From NCBI RefSeq assembly GCF_017982655.1, contig NZ_JABXYX010000003.1, forward strand, positions 80,042 through 144,041: DNA of 64,000 nt, in the 5' to 3' direction. A program made the position numbers and the translations under genes. This stretch comes from Brasilonema sp. CT11. GTDB lineage: Bacteria; Cyanobacteriota; Cyanobacteriia; Cyanobacteriales; Nostocaceae. The notes beneath the pieces are model-generated. The model worked only from the letters and a program-made list of their open reading frames with translations, was not told the origin of the DNA and ran no database searches. Positions 35,202 to 45,558 of this stretch are shown here, one piece after another (position 1 is the stretch's first letter; each line of letters starts with the position of its first letter).

Positions 35202-35353
35202 ACTTTTGTATTCTTGCTTTTATTGCTCAAATTGCTACGCTACTAGTGATGATGTGTTTGCGAAGAGGAAGTATTCTCAACAAGCGCCAAATAAGGCTTG
35301 CACTCATTGTATGTGTGAGTTTTGTTGCAGTTAGCTTCCTGCCCTGGTTACCA
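35202..35353 (+). pseudogene. Fragment of the GT39 glycosyltransferase gene
   Basis: These 152 bp equal 30278-30429 with about seven mismatches and no gap. They encode a middle part of the enzyme (CILAFIAQIATLLVMMCLRR and on to SFLPWLP) without start or catalytic motif. The right end runs into the 3' end of the mechanosensitive channel gene on the other strand, whose last residues and stop codon come from it. Confidence 0.85.
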
Positions 35354-36530
35354 TCGGTTCTAAATTATTTTGAGCTTCTCCAAGGTTAGTTTGGAGTTGC
35401 ACCGGATAATAGGTGAATAGATTAATCTGCTCTTTTTCCAGTAGAGTCAGTATCGCTAGGTTGAGTTTTTCAATGGTATCAAAGTATAATTTAGGATTGC
35501 CATTAGTATTAGCAAAAACCCGAATTTGAATGACCCGAGAATTTTGATTGAGTTCGCTAAAGTAGATAAAAAACTTTTCAGTCAATATATCAATTGACTG
35601 AGGAATTTCCCGAAGACCGACACAAATCTTTTCGGTTTGTTCTGCCGAAATTCCATCAATTTTTAGGGTTAAGTTGATCCCTATTGAATTATCATTTCCT
35701 ATCGGTTGGAACCAATTTTCAACGACTCCATTAATCATTTTGGAATTGGGCACTTTTTGGATAGTGTTTCTGGTCAGTATACGAAGGGTTGTACTTCGCA
35801 GTCCAACATTTTCCACTTTAATGAGACCCTCTACTCCATGCATCGTCACTTGGTCACCGGGTCGAAACAAGTTATCTACGTAGATAATGACAGTACAACA
35901 TAAGTCATAGAACAGGTCTTTAAGTAACAAACCTATGGCAACACCCGCTCCACCAAGCAGACCGATCAGTGCCCCTGCCGATGCACCCAAAAACACCTCA
36001 CTTGCTTTAAGTAAGATGATCACGATCGCGAGCACCTGAAACAACTTCGGCAGATAAGGCACGAGCAAATCGTCTAACTCGGTTTCACTTTTGAGCGTCC
36101 ATTGTTTAAGCACCTCTCCCAACACAGGAGCGGCACGGTAAACAATAAATGCGAAGGTAGCGTAAGCACCAAACCTGAGAATCCCTTCTACTTGTTTGTT
36201 CAATTCTGGGCTGAAATTTTCTAAAAGAATTAGCTGCACTATCCAGAGTCCACCGATAACAATCAGCCAGTTTAAAGGTTGCTTGATAACCTTGACCAAC
36301 TCATCGTCAAAAGTGGTCTGTGTTCCGCTCGTCAGACGCTCGATTCTACGAATGATAATTTCGGAGAAAACTTGTTTTAACGCCAGGGTAAGTATGAGGA
36401 CAATAACGCTCAGAACTATTTTGAACAGCGGTATGTGTATGTTGAGGATAGAGATGTCTGCACTAGAAATGAGTTTCCAAACATCAGAACCAGCAAGAGC
36501 TTCTGTAAATGATATTGCAAAAGTTTTCAT
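35331..36530 (-). CDS. Mechanosensitive ion channel, MscS family
   Basis: The product is 399 residues. Three to five N-terminal helices are followed by the pore-lining helix with small residues (GASAGALIGLLGGAGVAIGL) and the MscS beta domain (NLFRPGDQVTMHGVEGLIKV, then ENVGLRSTTLRILTRNTIQK and VPNSKMING). It opens on membrane tension to release osmolytes. The last six residues (VTRAGS) and the stop lie in the antisense of the copied glycosyltransferase fragment, so the natural C-terminus has been replaced. The effect is probably small because this tail is variable in the family. Confidence 0.9.
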   Translation of the reverse strand: MKTFAISFTEALAGSDVWKLISSADISILNIHIPLFKIVLSVIVLILTLALKQVFSEIIIRRIERLTSGTQTTFDDELVKVIKQPLNWLIVIGGLWIVQLILLENFSPELNKQVEGILRFGAYATFAFIVYRAAPVLGEVLKQWTLKSETELDDLLVPYLPKLFQVLAIVIILLKASEVFLGASAGALIGLLGGAGVAIGLLLKDLFYDLCCTVIIYVDNLFRPGDQVTMHGVEGLIKVENVGLRSTTLRILTRNTIQKVPNSKMINGVVENWFQPIGNDNSIGINLTLKIDGISAEQTEKICVGLREIPQSIDILTEKFFIYFSELNQNSRVIQIRVFANTNGNPKLYFDTIEKLNLAILTLLEKEQINLFTYYPVQLQTNLGEAQNNLEPMVTRAGS

Positions 36531-36733
36531 GGTTATCTTATTTGATGCTTACATAGCGTTATAGTTTATTCTGTTTGCAGTTCGCGTTTTGTGATGGGAG
36601 AAAAAGTTGGAGGATCAGGGCAGGGCAAAACGATAAGTTATGATTCAGTGAATACATTAACCAAGGATTTTGTCAAGACTAATTCAGATGCGATTGCCGG
36701 AGGCGCAGCTAGCTTAACGCCCTGCCTTGCAAA

Positions 36734-38764
36734 TTATGTTGTTACTGGAGATGCAGCAGCAGAGACAACGTTAAGGTTAGCAACCAACCCGTAGGTTGAT
36801 ACATAATCTTCTAACTCTTGCAAATCGACTGTGCCACTTTTATCGGAGTCAAGAGTAGCGAAAAGATAATCAGTTACGTACCTCCTGACATCTTCAGAAG
36901 AGCGATCGCCTGTTGTCATATCTTCTATTCGCCCTAAAAGCTCCATAATCTCGTCTTTATCGAGTGCATTGCTTCCATCTGTATCTAATTGATGGAAAAG
37001 TTTTCTCACATCTTCTGTAGCCATTCTCGAAGAACGCAGTGTTTCTCGCAATAATTCATTACCAAATGAATTCATAAACAATATCTGCTCGACGAGTGGT
37101 ATGCAAAAGAATCCCAGTGCAGCCCAAAAAATTGCATAACTTACGGCGTAAGGATTTGCAGTTGCACTAACTCCGAGGAAAAGAGCAGCCCAAAGGAAAA
37201 AGTTGGGATTAACAAGCAGGATATAAGCATCCTGAGCTTCTGCCTTAATCAGCTTACCTTTTGAGAATACCGAAGTTAATACAGCAAAGACGCGGATGAA
37301 GATAAAGACTAATGTTGCCACTGCCAATTGTTGCAGACAAGCTAGGGAGCGGTTCGCATCTGTGGAGTTAAATAAGTCTAAGATAAATGTTGGTGGAGTA
37401 AATTGAAAGCCAGTTGCTAAAGCCATGAATGCGACAGCCAGCACTCCAATAAATTTCCAGTTCTTACTGTGGTGGTTTGATTCAACAGGAGATTTGTCAC
37501 GCCAAAATTGAGCGATCGCTCCCGGTATTGCCAAACCAACAATTAGAATCACACCGAAAAATATCAGGCTTGAGCTGTTAATTGGTAATTGTTTTGCCAA
37601 ACCAAATGTAACAATCAGTGCCACTGGAGCGATGATTGATAACGTCCTTGATAAGATAGCCGAGGGATAAAGATTACCGCCCCAGAGTACCGATAAAACT
37701 GGGGAAGTAAGAGCTGGTGGAACCATCCAAAAAAGCACCCACATAACTTTGTACAAATCGGCGGGGCTTTGATACAAGATTCCAGAAAATATTAAAAGTA
37801 GCCCAACTACCCATCTCACCAACATCCAGGCGTAGACTATATACTTGACAGTTGAAGTTACTTTACGTTTACTCGCTGCAAAGTCAATGTCCAGGTAAGT
37901 ATAAAACGTTGAAGCCGCCAGACAGAGAACGATTATCCCTCGAAACAATTCTGAGGGAATTCCTCCGGCGGAGGCGCTTACTGCCCTAACCAAGCATCCC
38001 AATAAGAAAGCAGCCGCATAAAGCAAAATTGCCCACATAATTGACAGATCGTTGATCTGTTTACGCACCGAAGCTGCACCGCCAGATTCCTTGCCGCGAA
38101 ACTTGACTAGCTCCTCACCACTGAGAGCTTTACCATTGGGAAGTTTCAGATGTTTATAATCAGTCGGTGGTAAATCGCTTAAATAAAGTGCTAAAGGCTC
38201 CAATACATATTGGTGACACACTACTAAAACAGTTTCGCCCCGTTTCAAGTGCGGTACAACCCGCTCCTCATAGAAAGAAGCAGCGCGTCCGTAAACTTGT
38301 GCAATCTTCTCGCCAGCCGGAGGGGCTTCGTTATGGGAATGCAACATTTCCTCGAAGCCTTCGTAGCCTAAAGCAAGACGCAGCAGATTCAAGTTACGTC
38401 CGGCAAAGATGCCAAAGGATTTCTCGCTAATCCGATGGTCGATCTCAACAGGGATATCGGGTGACTTCAGCGCCTGACTTTCAGCAAGGGCGATTTCACA
38501 AGTTTGCCGCGCCCGTCTCATGTGAGAGACATATACTGCATCAAACTTGACACCTTTTTTCTTAATGTCAACACCTGCACGGCGTGCCTGCAACCTCCCA
38601 AATGCGGTGAGATCAACATCCAGTACTCCTGCAAAAATGTTGCGTTCGTTGCTGGTGCTTTCACCATGCCGAATAAAGTAGGCACGTCCTGGATAATTAT
38701 CCTTTTGAGCTACTTTGTCAGAACCATTTGAAGACAGGCTCGTAGAATTATTAGTTTTTTCCAT
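36734..38764 (-). CDS. Histidine phosphatase - membrane - EF-hand fusion protein
   Basis: The product is 676 residues. Residues 20-220 form a phosphoglycerate-mutase-type histidine phosphatase: YFIRHGESTSNERN with the catalytic RHG, SHMRRARQT, and VVCHQYVLEPLALYL with the second His. Residues about 240-580 hold around eight to ten membrane helices. The C-terminal 90 residues have two canonical EF-hand loops, DTDGSNALDKDE and DSDKSGTVDLQE. The order suggests a calcium-controlled membrane phosphatase or transporter; the substrate is unknown. It is 203 bp upstream of the MscS gene on the same strand. Confidence 0.87.
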   Translation of the reverse strand: MEKTNNSTSLSSNGSDKVAQKDNYPGRAYFIRHGESTSNERNIFAGVLDVDLTAFGRLQARRAGVDIKKKGVKFDAVYVSHMRRARQTCEIALAESQALKSPDIPVEIDHRISEKSFGIFAGRNLNLLRLALGYEGFEEMLHSHNEAPPAGEKIAQVYGRAASFYEERVVPHLKRGETVLVVCHQYVLEPLALYLSDLPPTDYKHLKLPNGKALSGEELVKFRGKESGGAASVRKQINDLSIMWAILLYAAAFLLGCLVRAVSASAGGIPSELFRGIIVLCLAASTFYTYLDIDFAASKRKVTSTVKYIVYAWMLVRWVVGLLLIFSGILYQSPADLYKVMWVLFWMVPPALTSPVLSVLWGGNLYPSAILSRTLSIIAPVALIVTFGLAKQLPINSSSLIFFGVILIVGLAIPGAIAQFWRDKSPVESNHHSKNWKFIGVLAVAFMALATGFQFTPPTFILDLFNSTDANRSLACLQQLAVATLVFIFIRVFAVLTSVFSKGKLIKAEAQDAYILLVNPNFFLWAALFLGVSATANPYAVSYAIFWAALGFFCIPLVEQILFMNSFGNELLRETLRSSRMATEDVRKLFHQLDTDGSNALDKDEIMELLGRIEDMTTGDRSSEDVRRYVTDYLFATLDSDKSGTVDLQELEDYVSTYGLVANLNVVSAAASPVTT

Positions 38765-39179
38765 AAATCATATTTTAGAAATCAGATTGATTTTAAAATG
38801 AAACTATTAGTAAATATATAAAATTGTAGTAAATTTTTACTAAGAAAAATAGCAAAAATATCAGATCAAAAAGTTATACAAATTCTCAACTTATCCTCAT
38901 ACCAAAAGTCGGATTCCAAAAAATAAACCTCCAAAAGATTCCTTAAATCGTGAAGACAAACAGAGATTCCAAAAAGCGGGACAGCGACTGTCATTCGTGT
39001 TTTGTCAACCGGTAAAAAATCCTCTGCTACCAGCTAAAGTTAAGCTTCCTATTATCGGGTGGGTTAAGTTTCGTTAATCACGAGATATTCCGTTAGATGC
39101 CGTTGTCTCCTAACTTGCACCTAACCGTAAAAAACCGTACAAGCTAAAAAGATGCAACGGTAAGCTACATTATCCCAAC

Positions 39180-39204
39180 CCCTGATTGAAAATCAGGGAT
39201 TTTT
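39180..39204 (+). terminator. Terminator-like hairpin with T-run
   Basis: CCCTGATT and AATCAGGG pair over GAA and are followed by ATTTTTA. It is in a gene-free region, so the transcript it would end is unknown; it may be a relic or belong to a small RNA. Confidence 0.55.
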
Positions 39205-39263
39205 ACTGATTTAGATCCAAATTCTTGTGTGGCAAACTATCCCCCTATGACTTGCTTTTAAAA

Positions 39264-39358
39264 AACATATTGATAGTAAACAATTCATGATTCTTTGTCA
39301 AATGCACGATATGAATAGTATGTATGCATGAAATAGATTTGTCCCAACTCGACCTTAC
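39264..39358 (+). repeat. Duplicated promoter-plus-truncated-ORF unit, copy B
   Basis: This matches 35005-35099 with no gap. Its ATG at 39324 opens MHEIDLSQLDLT and meets TGA right after. Identity stops at the same base (GACCTTAC) in both copies, which marks the breakpoint of the duplication. Confidence 0.6.
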
Positions 39359-39516
39359 CTGATATCTTGGTCATTCTCAACAAGACCTAAAAACCCGCGT
39401 TTATGAACGGCAAATCAAAGTTTGCAATCGTCGTTATTCTCAATAAACCCAGTTTATGACCCTGCTGCAAGATCTGAGTCTCTAACGGACGCGGCGATTG
39501 CTCCTGTTACATATCG

Positions 39517-39569
39517 AAGAAACACATTTTAAAATCCTTGCTAGATAAGGATTTTAAAATGTGTTTCTT
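39517..39569. repeat. Perfect 23-bp hairpin upstream of the chemosensory operon
   Basis: AAGAAACACATTTTAAAATC-CTT (39517-39539) is inverted at 39547-39569 over a 7-base loop, GCTAGAT. There is no T-run beyond the stem. It is 270 bp before cheR and may be a small mobile palindrome or a structured leader. Confidence 0.75.
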
Positions 39570-39838
39570 AAGAGCGCCTCTATGTAGTCACTTATTTTTG
39601 ATGGAACTCAAGATAAGCTTTTGTTTCATCAAGATTTATGGTAAAATTTCTGTCTTAAGGTAGATAATAAATATCAGCAAGTAAACAAGGGTGTGATTAG
39701 AGCGAGAAGTATACAGTTAATATTTGTCACTCTATGCAAGTAATTTATCAAGATAGCGTAAATTAAAACTTTAGTTTGAGTGTAATCAAAAAATGACTAA
39801 AGGCGGCGCTACTATATCTATTCTAGGCAAGCTGAACA

Positions 39839-41131
39839 ATGAGCCAGTTATCAATTGAAAATTTACTGAAACAGAAGATAGGCTTAGACGCGAGTACCCT
39901 AGGTTCTGCCACCATCAACAGAGCAATTTCTCAATGTATGGCAAATTGCGGTTTGAATAAAATAACAGATTACCTGGCACGATTGCAAACATCAACTCAG
40001 GAATTAGAACAATTAATTGAAATGGTTGTTGTACCAGAGACTTGGTTTTTTCGGGACAAAGAACCTTTTGTATTTTTAAGCCGCTATGTGATGTCTGAAT
40101 GGTTTCCCAAACATCGTGGTAGGATGCTGCGCATATTAAGCATACCTTGTTCAACAGGTGAAGAACCATACTCGATTGCGATCGCACTCACTGAAGCTGG
40201 GTTACCCACCAAAAATTTTTCTATTGACGCAGTTGATATCAGCAAAAAGTCACTTTTCAAAGCACAAAGGGCTGTCTACAGCAGAAATTCCTTTCGTGGT
40301 AACAACGACTCTATAGGGAAACGTTATTTTACCCAAGTTGGGGAAGAATACCAGTTGTGCGACTCTCTTAAGAGTACCGTTCATTTCATCCACGGCAATC
40401 TGCTAGATCCTTCTTTTTTAATGAACAAAGTTCCTTATGATGTGATTTTTTGTCGCAATGTATTAATTTACTTTGATAGCTCAGCCACAAAGAAAACAGT
40501 CCAGGTTTTGTCACGTTTATTAATAGATAAAGGGGTGCTATTTGTGGGACACTCTGAAACACAGTTATTAAGTCCTCAGTTTGTGAGTGTGCGACACCCC
40601 CTAGCTTTTGCTTACCAAAAGCAGGAGAATAAAAACCAGGAGTTAAGGTATGAGCAAAAATCAAACAATAGTAGTCAGGCTATAGAAAGAAAAAAACCTT
40701 TACAAAAATTCCACTCCAAATCAGACGTAAAAATAACTTCTCATTCTTTTTTAGATAAGTCTAAAGAAGTTAAAACCATACCTTTGAGCAAAGCCAAGGG
40801 TGATTCTACCACTACCCCAACCCCGACGCTCAAAACTGCACAAAACTTGGCAGAACAAGGACAGTTGGATGAAGCTTTTCGCTTATGCGAAACTTACCTA
40901 AGTCAAAACCCTACCAGTGCAGAAGCTTACCTTTTGTTGGGACAACTGTATCAGATACAAAGTAATCAGGAACAGGCTCTTGCATCCTACCAAAAAGCGA
41001 TTTACCTAGAGCCAAATCATTATGAAGCACTTCTCAATCTCGCCCTACTTAAAGAACGTAGTGGCGATCTTGCCAGTGCAGCAGTTATCCGACAGCGAAT
41101 CCAACGACTGCAAAAGTTTCAAAATCAATAG
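39839..41131 (+). CDS. cheR: CheR-type methyltransferase with TPR domain (WspC-like)
   Basis: The product is 430 residues. The N-terminal 270 residues are CheR: WFFRDKEPF, the SAM-binding SIPCSTGEEPYSIAIALTEA, and VIFCRNVLIYFDSSA. A polar linker leads to two or three TPR units (about 335-420, AEQGQLDEAFRLCETYL and QIQSNQEQALASYQKAIYLE). It methylates glutamates on the receptors encoded next. The CheR-TPR arrangement is that of WspC. It begins the long plus-strand operon and lies 124 bp before the first receptor gene. Confidence 0.92.
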   Translation: MSQLSIENLLKQKIGLDASTLGSATINRAISQCMANCGLNKITDYLARLQTSTQELEQLIEMVVVPETWFFRDKEPFVFLSRYVMSEWFPKHRGRMLRILSIPCSTGEEPYSIAIALTEAGLPTKNFSIDAVDISKKSLFKAQRAVYSRNSFRGNNDSIGKRYFTQVGEEYQLCDSLKSTVHFIHGNLLDPSFLMNKVPYDVIFCRNVLIYFDSSATKKTVQVLSRLLIDKGVLFVGHSETQLLSPQFVSVRHPLAFAYQKQENKNQELRYEQKSNNSSQAIERKKPLQKFHSKSDVKITSHSFLDKSKEVKTIPLSKAKGDSTTTPTPTLKTAQNLAEQGQLDEAFRLCETYLSQNPTSAEAYLLLGQLYQIQSNQEQALASYQKAIYLEPNHYEALLNLALLKERSGDLASAAVIRQRIQRLQKFQNQ

Positions 41132-41255
41132 ACATCCGAGCAATTAGCAACTCAAAAGTCTATCAATAATTTGTTTTCAAACTTGAAGAGAGGCTTGTTG
41201 TCACGTTATTGTCTATAAACTGTAATATTTTTTTGAAATCAGGGAGAAATAGAAA

Positions 41256-42875
41256 ATGTTTGAAAATTGGAAATACAGAGATCGCATATTTGTAAAGTCT
41301 TCTACTGTTGCAATTTTATCCCTTATATTTAGTGTGACTGTTATTGTCAATGCCACTCGCACAAATCAAGTATTTGATGATCTCAGGACTTCGCAGAGCG
41401 CTATTTTAGAAACTGATGATATGATTTTGAGAATTTCACTGATGGCTCGGCAAGTTCGCGGTTATCTACTTGTCAGAAATGCGGACGGGGCTTTAGAAAC
41501 TTATGCGAAGCTGAAGAAGAATTTTCAGGATAGTGCTGAACGCGCACAAAAAATAATTCAAGATGGACCACAAGCAGAACAATTGAGAAGAATGATTCAG
41601 TTAGAAGATCAGTTTGATGCCCTAGCCCAGAGAACGTTCCGCTTAGAAGATGCGAATCAGCACAAGGAGGCAGTAGATAGTTACCTTAGAGACTCTAAGA
41701 TACTTGTTGGAGATTTTGACCAATTGAACCAACAATTCAAGCAAGCCAAAATACAGGAAATCTCGAATCTTTCTCAAACAACAAGAAACAATTTAACTTT
41801 TCTTATGGCAGCAGGGATCATAATTCCATTGTTAGTGATCGCTGCGGCTTTTGGGGGGACTTTGTTCATTATACAACAACTAAAAAAGAGAATTGCGGGA
41901 GTTGTGGGAGTTGCAGAACGAATATCGAGTGGGGATTTTACCACCCAAGCCCAAGTCACCCAGGAGCAAGATGAGATGGAACCATTAGTGATTGCCTTCG
42001 GTTCAATGACTAAAAACCTGAATTCATTAATTCACCAAGTACAAAAATCTGGGATTCAAGTCACCACCTCCGCCACGCAAATAGCAGCTTCTGGCAAACA
42101 ATTAGAAGCGACTGTCGCAGAACAAGTTGCTTCTACCAACGAAGTATTAGCCACGGCAAAGCAGATTGCCAGCACTTCTGGCAAACTAGTCAAGACAATG
42201 GACGAAGTTGCCGAAACTTCAGCTTCCACAGCCTCTGCAGGAGATAACTCTCAAAAAGACCTTTCGCGCATGGAAGCAACTATGCGTCAGTTGGCGGGGG
42301 CTACCGGTACTATATCCGCTAAACTGGGAGTGATTAGTGACAAAGCTAACAATATTAATAGTATCGTCACAACTATAACGAAAGTGGCCGACCAGACAAA
42401 TTTGCTATCTCTCAATGCAGCAATTGAAGCTGAGAAAGCTGGAGAGTATGGCATGGGTTTTGCTGTCGTCGCCAGAGAAATCCGCCGCTTAGCCGATCAA
42501 ACAGCAGTTGCTACCTTGGATATCGAAAGCATGGTTAAAGAAATGCAATCAGCAGTTTCTACTGGGGTGATGGAAATGGATAAGTTCACACAGCAAGTAG
42601 GACACGGTGTTGAAGACGTTCAGAATATCAGCATACAAATCGGCGAAATTATTGAGCAAGTGCAAGCGCTAACTCCACGTTTTCAAATGGTGAGTGGGGG
42701 TATGGAAGCTCAGTCGGAGAGTGCTGTGCAAATCAATGAGGCGATGGTGCAGCTCAGTGAAGCTTCTTCTCAAACCGCTGATTCACTACGTGGAATTAAC
42801 ATTGCGATCGCCCAATTGAACGATGCAGCACATAGCTTACGCCAAGAAGTTTCTCAGTTTAAGGTCAAGTCTTAA
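41256..42875 (+). CDS. Methyl-accepting chemotaxis protein 1
   Basis: The product is 539 residues. There is one helix at about 12-30, a helical periplasmic domain (four-helix-bundle type, with [11 protein letters not shown]), a second helix near 182-208, a HAMP domain ([20 protein letters not shown]) and the cytoplasmic signalling coil with the hairpin tip [20 protein letters not shown]. It senses an unknown signal and controls the CheA of this cluster. From about residue 260 on it is almost identical to the next receptor, while the sensor part is unrelated. Confidence 0.93.
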   Translation: MFENWKYRDRIFVKSSTVAILSLIFSVTVIVNATRTNQVFDDLRTSQSAILETDDMILRISLMARQVRGYLLVRNADGALETYAKLKKNFQDSAERAQKIIQDGPQAEQLRRMIQLEDQFDALAQRTFRLEDANQHKEAVDSYLRDSKILVGDFDQLNQQFKQAKIQEISNLSQTTRNNLTFLMAAGIIIPLLVIAAAFGGTLFIIQQLKKRIAGVVGVAERISSGDFTTQAQVTQEQDEMEPLVIAFGSMTKNLNSLIHQVQKSGIQVTTSATQIAASGKQLEATVAEQVASTNEVLATAKQIASTSGKLVKTMDEVAETSASTASAGDNSQKDLSRMEATMRQLAGATGTISAKLGVISDKANNINSIVTTITKVADQTNLLSLNAAIEAEKAGEYGMGFAVVAREIRRLADQTAVATLDIESMVKEMQSAVSTGVMEMDKFTQQVGHGVEDVQNISIQIGEIIEQVQALTPRFQMVSGGMEAQSESAVQINEAMVQLSEASSQTADSLRGINIAIAQLNDAAHSLRQEVSQFKVKS

Positions 42876-42890
42876 GAAAGTCCAATTACA

Positions 42891-44657
42891 ATGAATCAAC
42901 TCATACCTTTTAATAATAAAAAAAACAATAGTTTAGAAGGTCGTTTGTTCTTAGCATTTTTATTCATGGGTTTAATCGTATTAATTGTGTCGATAATTGG
43001 CTGGATCTCGACTACCCGGCTAAGCAACCATATCTACATACTGGGAGATTATGCTTTTCCCAGCGTAGTGAATTTATGGAAAATTAAGGAAGGTCAGACT
43101 CAGATTCAGTCATCAGAAAGGTCACAGCTTAATCCTGCAGCAAGTGCTCAAACAAGGCAAAATGATTCAATTAGAATTGAAAATGCTTGGAAGCAGATTA
43201 ATGATGGCTTTAGCAAATACGAAAAACTTCCTCGTAATCCAGATGAAGATAAATTATATCAAACATTTCTGCCACTATGGGATAAATGGAAGCAAGGCGA
43301 ACAGGAATATCAACAGTTAAATCAAGCATTTGAAAGATTTAATCTCCTCAATCCTCGGCAAGTACAGATTGATTTGTTGAACCAGGGGAAAGCTAATGCA
43401 CCGGAATTCGCAACCGCAAAAGCAGCAGTTGAAGCGCTTACTAAGATGAATGAGCAAACAGTAGCCAAGAAAGTCCCTGCTTTTAAGGAAGCCACAAATG
43501 CACTACTAGCACTCATAAAATATAACGAGAATTTGGCAGCAGATGCAAGGCAATCAGCGGCTGCTGATGTGAGTCAATCTACATTTTGGATCTTGCTCGG
43601 TTTGCTAATTGGTCCAGTCACAGCGGTGATTTTTGGTAAGTACTTTAGTAATACAATTGCTAAGCCATTGGGTGCGAAAATTGCCGGAGTTGTGGGAGTT
43701 GCACAACAAATATCGAGTGGAGATCTTACCACCCAAGTCCAAGTCACCGAGGAGCAGGATGAGATCGGAAAATTACTGGTTGCCTTCGGTTCGATGAGTC
43801 AAAATCTGAATTCGTTAATCCGCCAGGTGCAGCAATCTGGAATTCAAATTACCACCTCCGCCACGCAAATAGCAGCTTCTGGCAAACAATTGGAAGCGAC
43901 TGTCGCAGAACAAGTTGCTTCTACCAACGAAGTGTTGGCGACGGCAAAGCAGATTGCCAACACTTCTGGCAAACTAGTCAAGACAATGGACGAAGTTGCC
44001 GAAACTTCAGCTTCCACAGCCTCTGCAGGAGATAACTCTCAAAAAGACCTTTCGCGCATGGAAGCAACTATGCGTCAGTTGGCGGGGGCTACCGGTACTA
44101 TATCCGCTAAACTGGGAGTGATTAGTGACAAAGCTAACAATATTAATAGTATCGTCACAACTATAACGAAAGTGGCCGACCAGACAAATTTGCTATCTCT
44201 CAATGCAGCAATTGAAGCCGAGAAAGCTGGAGAGTATGGCATGGGTTTTGCTGTCGTCGCCAGGGAAATCCGCCGCTTAGCCGATCAAACAGCAGTTGCT
44301 ACCTTGGATATCGAAAGCATGGTTAAAGAAATGCAATCAGCAGTTTCTACTGGGGTGATGGAAATGGATAAGTTCACACAGCAAGTAGGACACGGTGTTG
44401 AAGACGTTCAGAATATCAGCATACAAATCGGCGAAATTATTGAGCAAGTGCAAGCGCTAACTCCACGTTTTCAAATGGTGAGTGAGGGTATGGAAGCTCA
44501 GTCAGAAAGTGCTCAACAAATCAATGAGGCGATGGTGCAGCTCAGTGAAGCTTCCTCTCAAACCGCTGATTCACTGCGTGGAATTAACATTGCCATTGGG
44601 CAATTGAATGAGGCGTCAGTTGGCTTACGCCAAGAAGTTTCTCGCTTTAAAGTCTAG
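42891..44657 (+). CDS. Methyl-accepting chemotaxis protein 2
   Basis: The product is 588 residues, 15 bp after receptor 1. A helix at about 16-40 ([20 protein letters not shown]), a periplasmic four-helix-bundle-type domain of about 190 residues with [11 protein letters not shown], a helix near 228-250 and HAMP follow in order. The signalling domain equals that of receptor 1 nearly base for base over about 500 bp. The different sensor parts mean that two inputs feed one kinase. Confidence 0.93.
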   Translation: MNQLIPFNNKKNNSLEGRLFLAFLFMGLIVLIVSIIGWISTTRLSNHIYILGDYAFPSVVNLWKIKEGQTQIQSSERSQLNPAASAQTRQNDSIRIENAWKQINDGFSKYEKLPRNPDEDKLYQTFLPLWDKWKQGEQEYQQLNQAFERFNLLNPRQVQIDLLNQGKANAPEFATAKAAVEALTKMNEQTVAKKVPAFKEATNALLALIKYNENLAADARQSAAADVSQSTFWILLGLLIGPVTAVIFGKYFSNTIAKPLGAKIAGVVGVAQQISSGDLTTQVQVTEEQDEIGKLLVAFGSMSQNLNSLIRQVQQSGIQITTSATQIAASGKQLEATVAEQVASTNEVLATAKQIANTSGKLVKTMDEVAETSASTASAGDNSQKDLSRMEATMRQLAGATGTISAKLGVISDKANNINSIVTTITKVADQTNLLSLNAAIEAEKAGEYGMGFAVVAREIRRLADQTAVATLDIESMVKEMQSAVSTGVMEMDKFTQQVGHGVEDVQNISIQIGEIIEQVQALTPRFQMVSEGMEAQSESAQQINEAMVQLSEASSQTADSLRGINIAIGQLNEASVGLRQEVSRFKV

Positions 44658-44673
44658 TTCTAGGAGCACCGGG

Positions 44674-45384
44674 ATGCGTGTAGAAGAAGTTCCCAATTCA
44701 AAAGTGCACAATTGCTGGAATCAAATCGGCATTTGGGGCGATCACTCTTGTCCCGAACTAAAAAAGCATATTCACTGCCAAAACTGTCCAGTTTATTCTT
44801 CAATGGGACGGAGTTTATTAGAACGCGAAGTCCCTCAAGCATATGTGGATGAGTGGACTGATTTGCTCTCTAAGGAAAAATTAGAAAAATCTGTAGAGGG
44901 AACCGACCGAGTCGCTTCAATTGAGACGATAACGGTGGGCATCTTTCGACTAGGACAAGAATGGCTGGCATTATCGGCGCAATTAATTCAAGAAGTGATG
45001 CCGACATCTGCAATTCACATTCTACCACATCGCAGCAACAATATTTTCTTGGGACTGGTGAATCTTCGGGGTGAAGTCCAGATTTGCGTCTCACTTAAAC
45101 AGTTCCTGGGAATAGAAACAGCAGATGACAATCAGCAGAATATCAGCCCTCTCATCTATAACCGAATGATAGTTGTGGAGAAATTTGGCAACCGTTGGGT
45201 ATTTCCTGTTGATGAAATTTCTGGTATACACCGCATCCACCCGATGCAACTAACAAATGTGCCTGCAACTTTATCCAAAATGCCAGAAAATTATACACAA
45301 GGAATATTTAACTGGAAGAATCAAAAGGTTAGTTACTTAGATGATGAATTATTATTTTACGCACTCAATAAGAAAGTTATATGA
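44674..45384 (+). CDS. CheW-like coupling protein with Cys-rich N-terminus (WspD-like)
   Basis: I start at the ATG at 44674, 16 bp after the receptor stop and behind TAGGAG. The 236 residues begin with a cluster of four Cys (HNCWNQIGIWGDHSCPELKK, HIHCQNCPVYSSMG), which can bind a metal. The CheW fold follows from about residue 85, with GLVNLRGEVQICVSLKQFLG and WVFPVDEISGIHRI. WspD proteins have this same N-terminal pattern. It links the receptors to CheA. Confidence 0.9.
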   Translation: MRVEEVPNSKVHNCWNQIGIWGDHSCPELKKHIHCQNCPVYSSMGRSLLEREVPQAYVDEWTDLLSKEKLEKSVEGTDRVASIETITVGIFRLGQEWLALSAQLIQEVMPTSAIHILPHRSNNIFLGLVNLRGEVQICVSLKQFLGIETADDNQQNISPLIYNRMIVVEKFGNRWVFPVDEISGIHRIHPMQLTNVPATLSKMPENYTQGIFNWKNQKVSYLDDELLFYALNKKVI

Positions 45385-45558
45385 CAACATTTATGACGAA
45401 TTAGCAAAACTGCACATTTGTCAAGTAAGAATACAAAATATAGCAGATCAATAGTTTGTCAGCAGCAAGTAGATAAATATTCTCGATCCCATTGGCTGCC
45501 CCTAATCCCCATTCCGTGAAAATCTTGATCTTCCTAGTTCCCTAGATCCAATCATCAA

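Larger units (their letters stand above)
38765..39838. other. 1.07-kb intergenic region with hairpins and a duplicated fragment
   Basis: I see no gene here. It holds, in order, an AT-rich stretch next to the phosphatase start (38765-38890), a terminator at 39180, copy B of the duplicated unit (39264-39358), and a 23-bp perfect hairpin at 39517-39569. An AT-rich part before cheR (39590-39838) should hold the promoter of the chemosensory operon. Confidence 0.6.

Noticed and set aside
36591..36794. 67-codon plus-strand frame in the gap between the phosphatase and MscS genes
   Set aside because: It starts with GTG, overlaps the 3' end of the phosphatase gene in antisense and shows no known motif.
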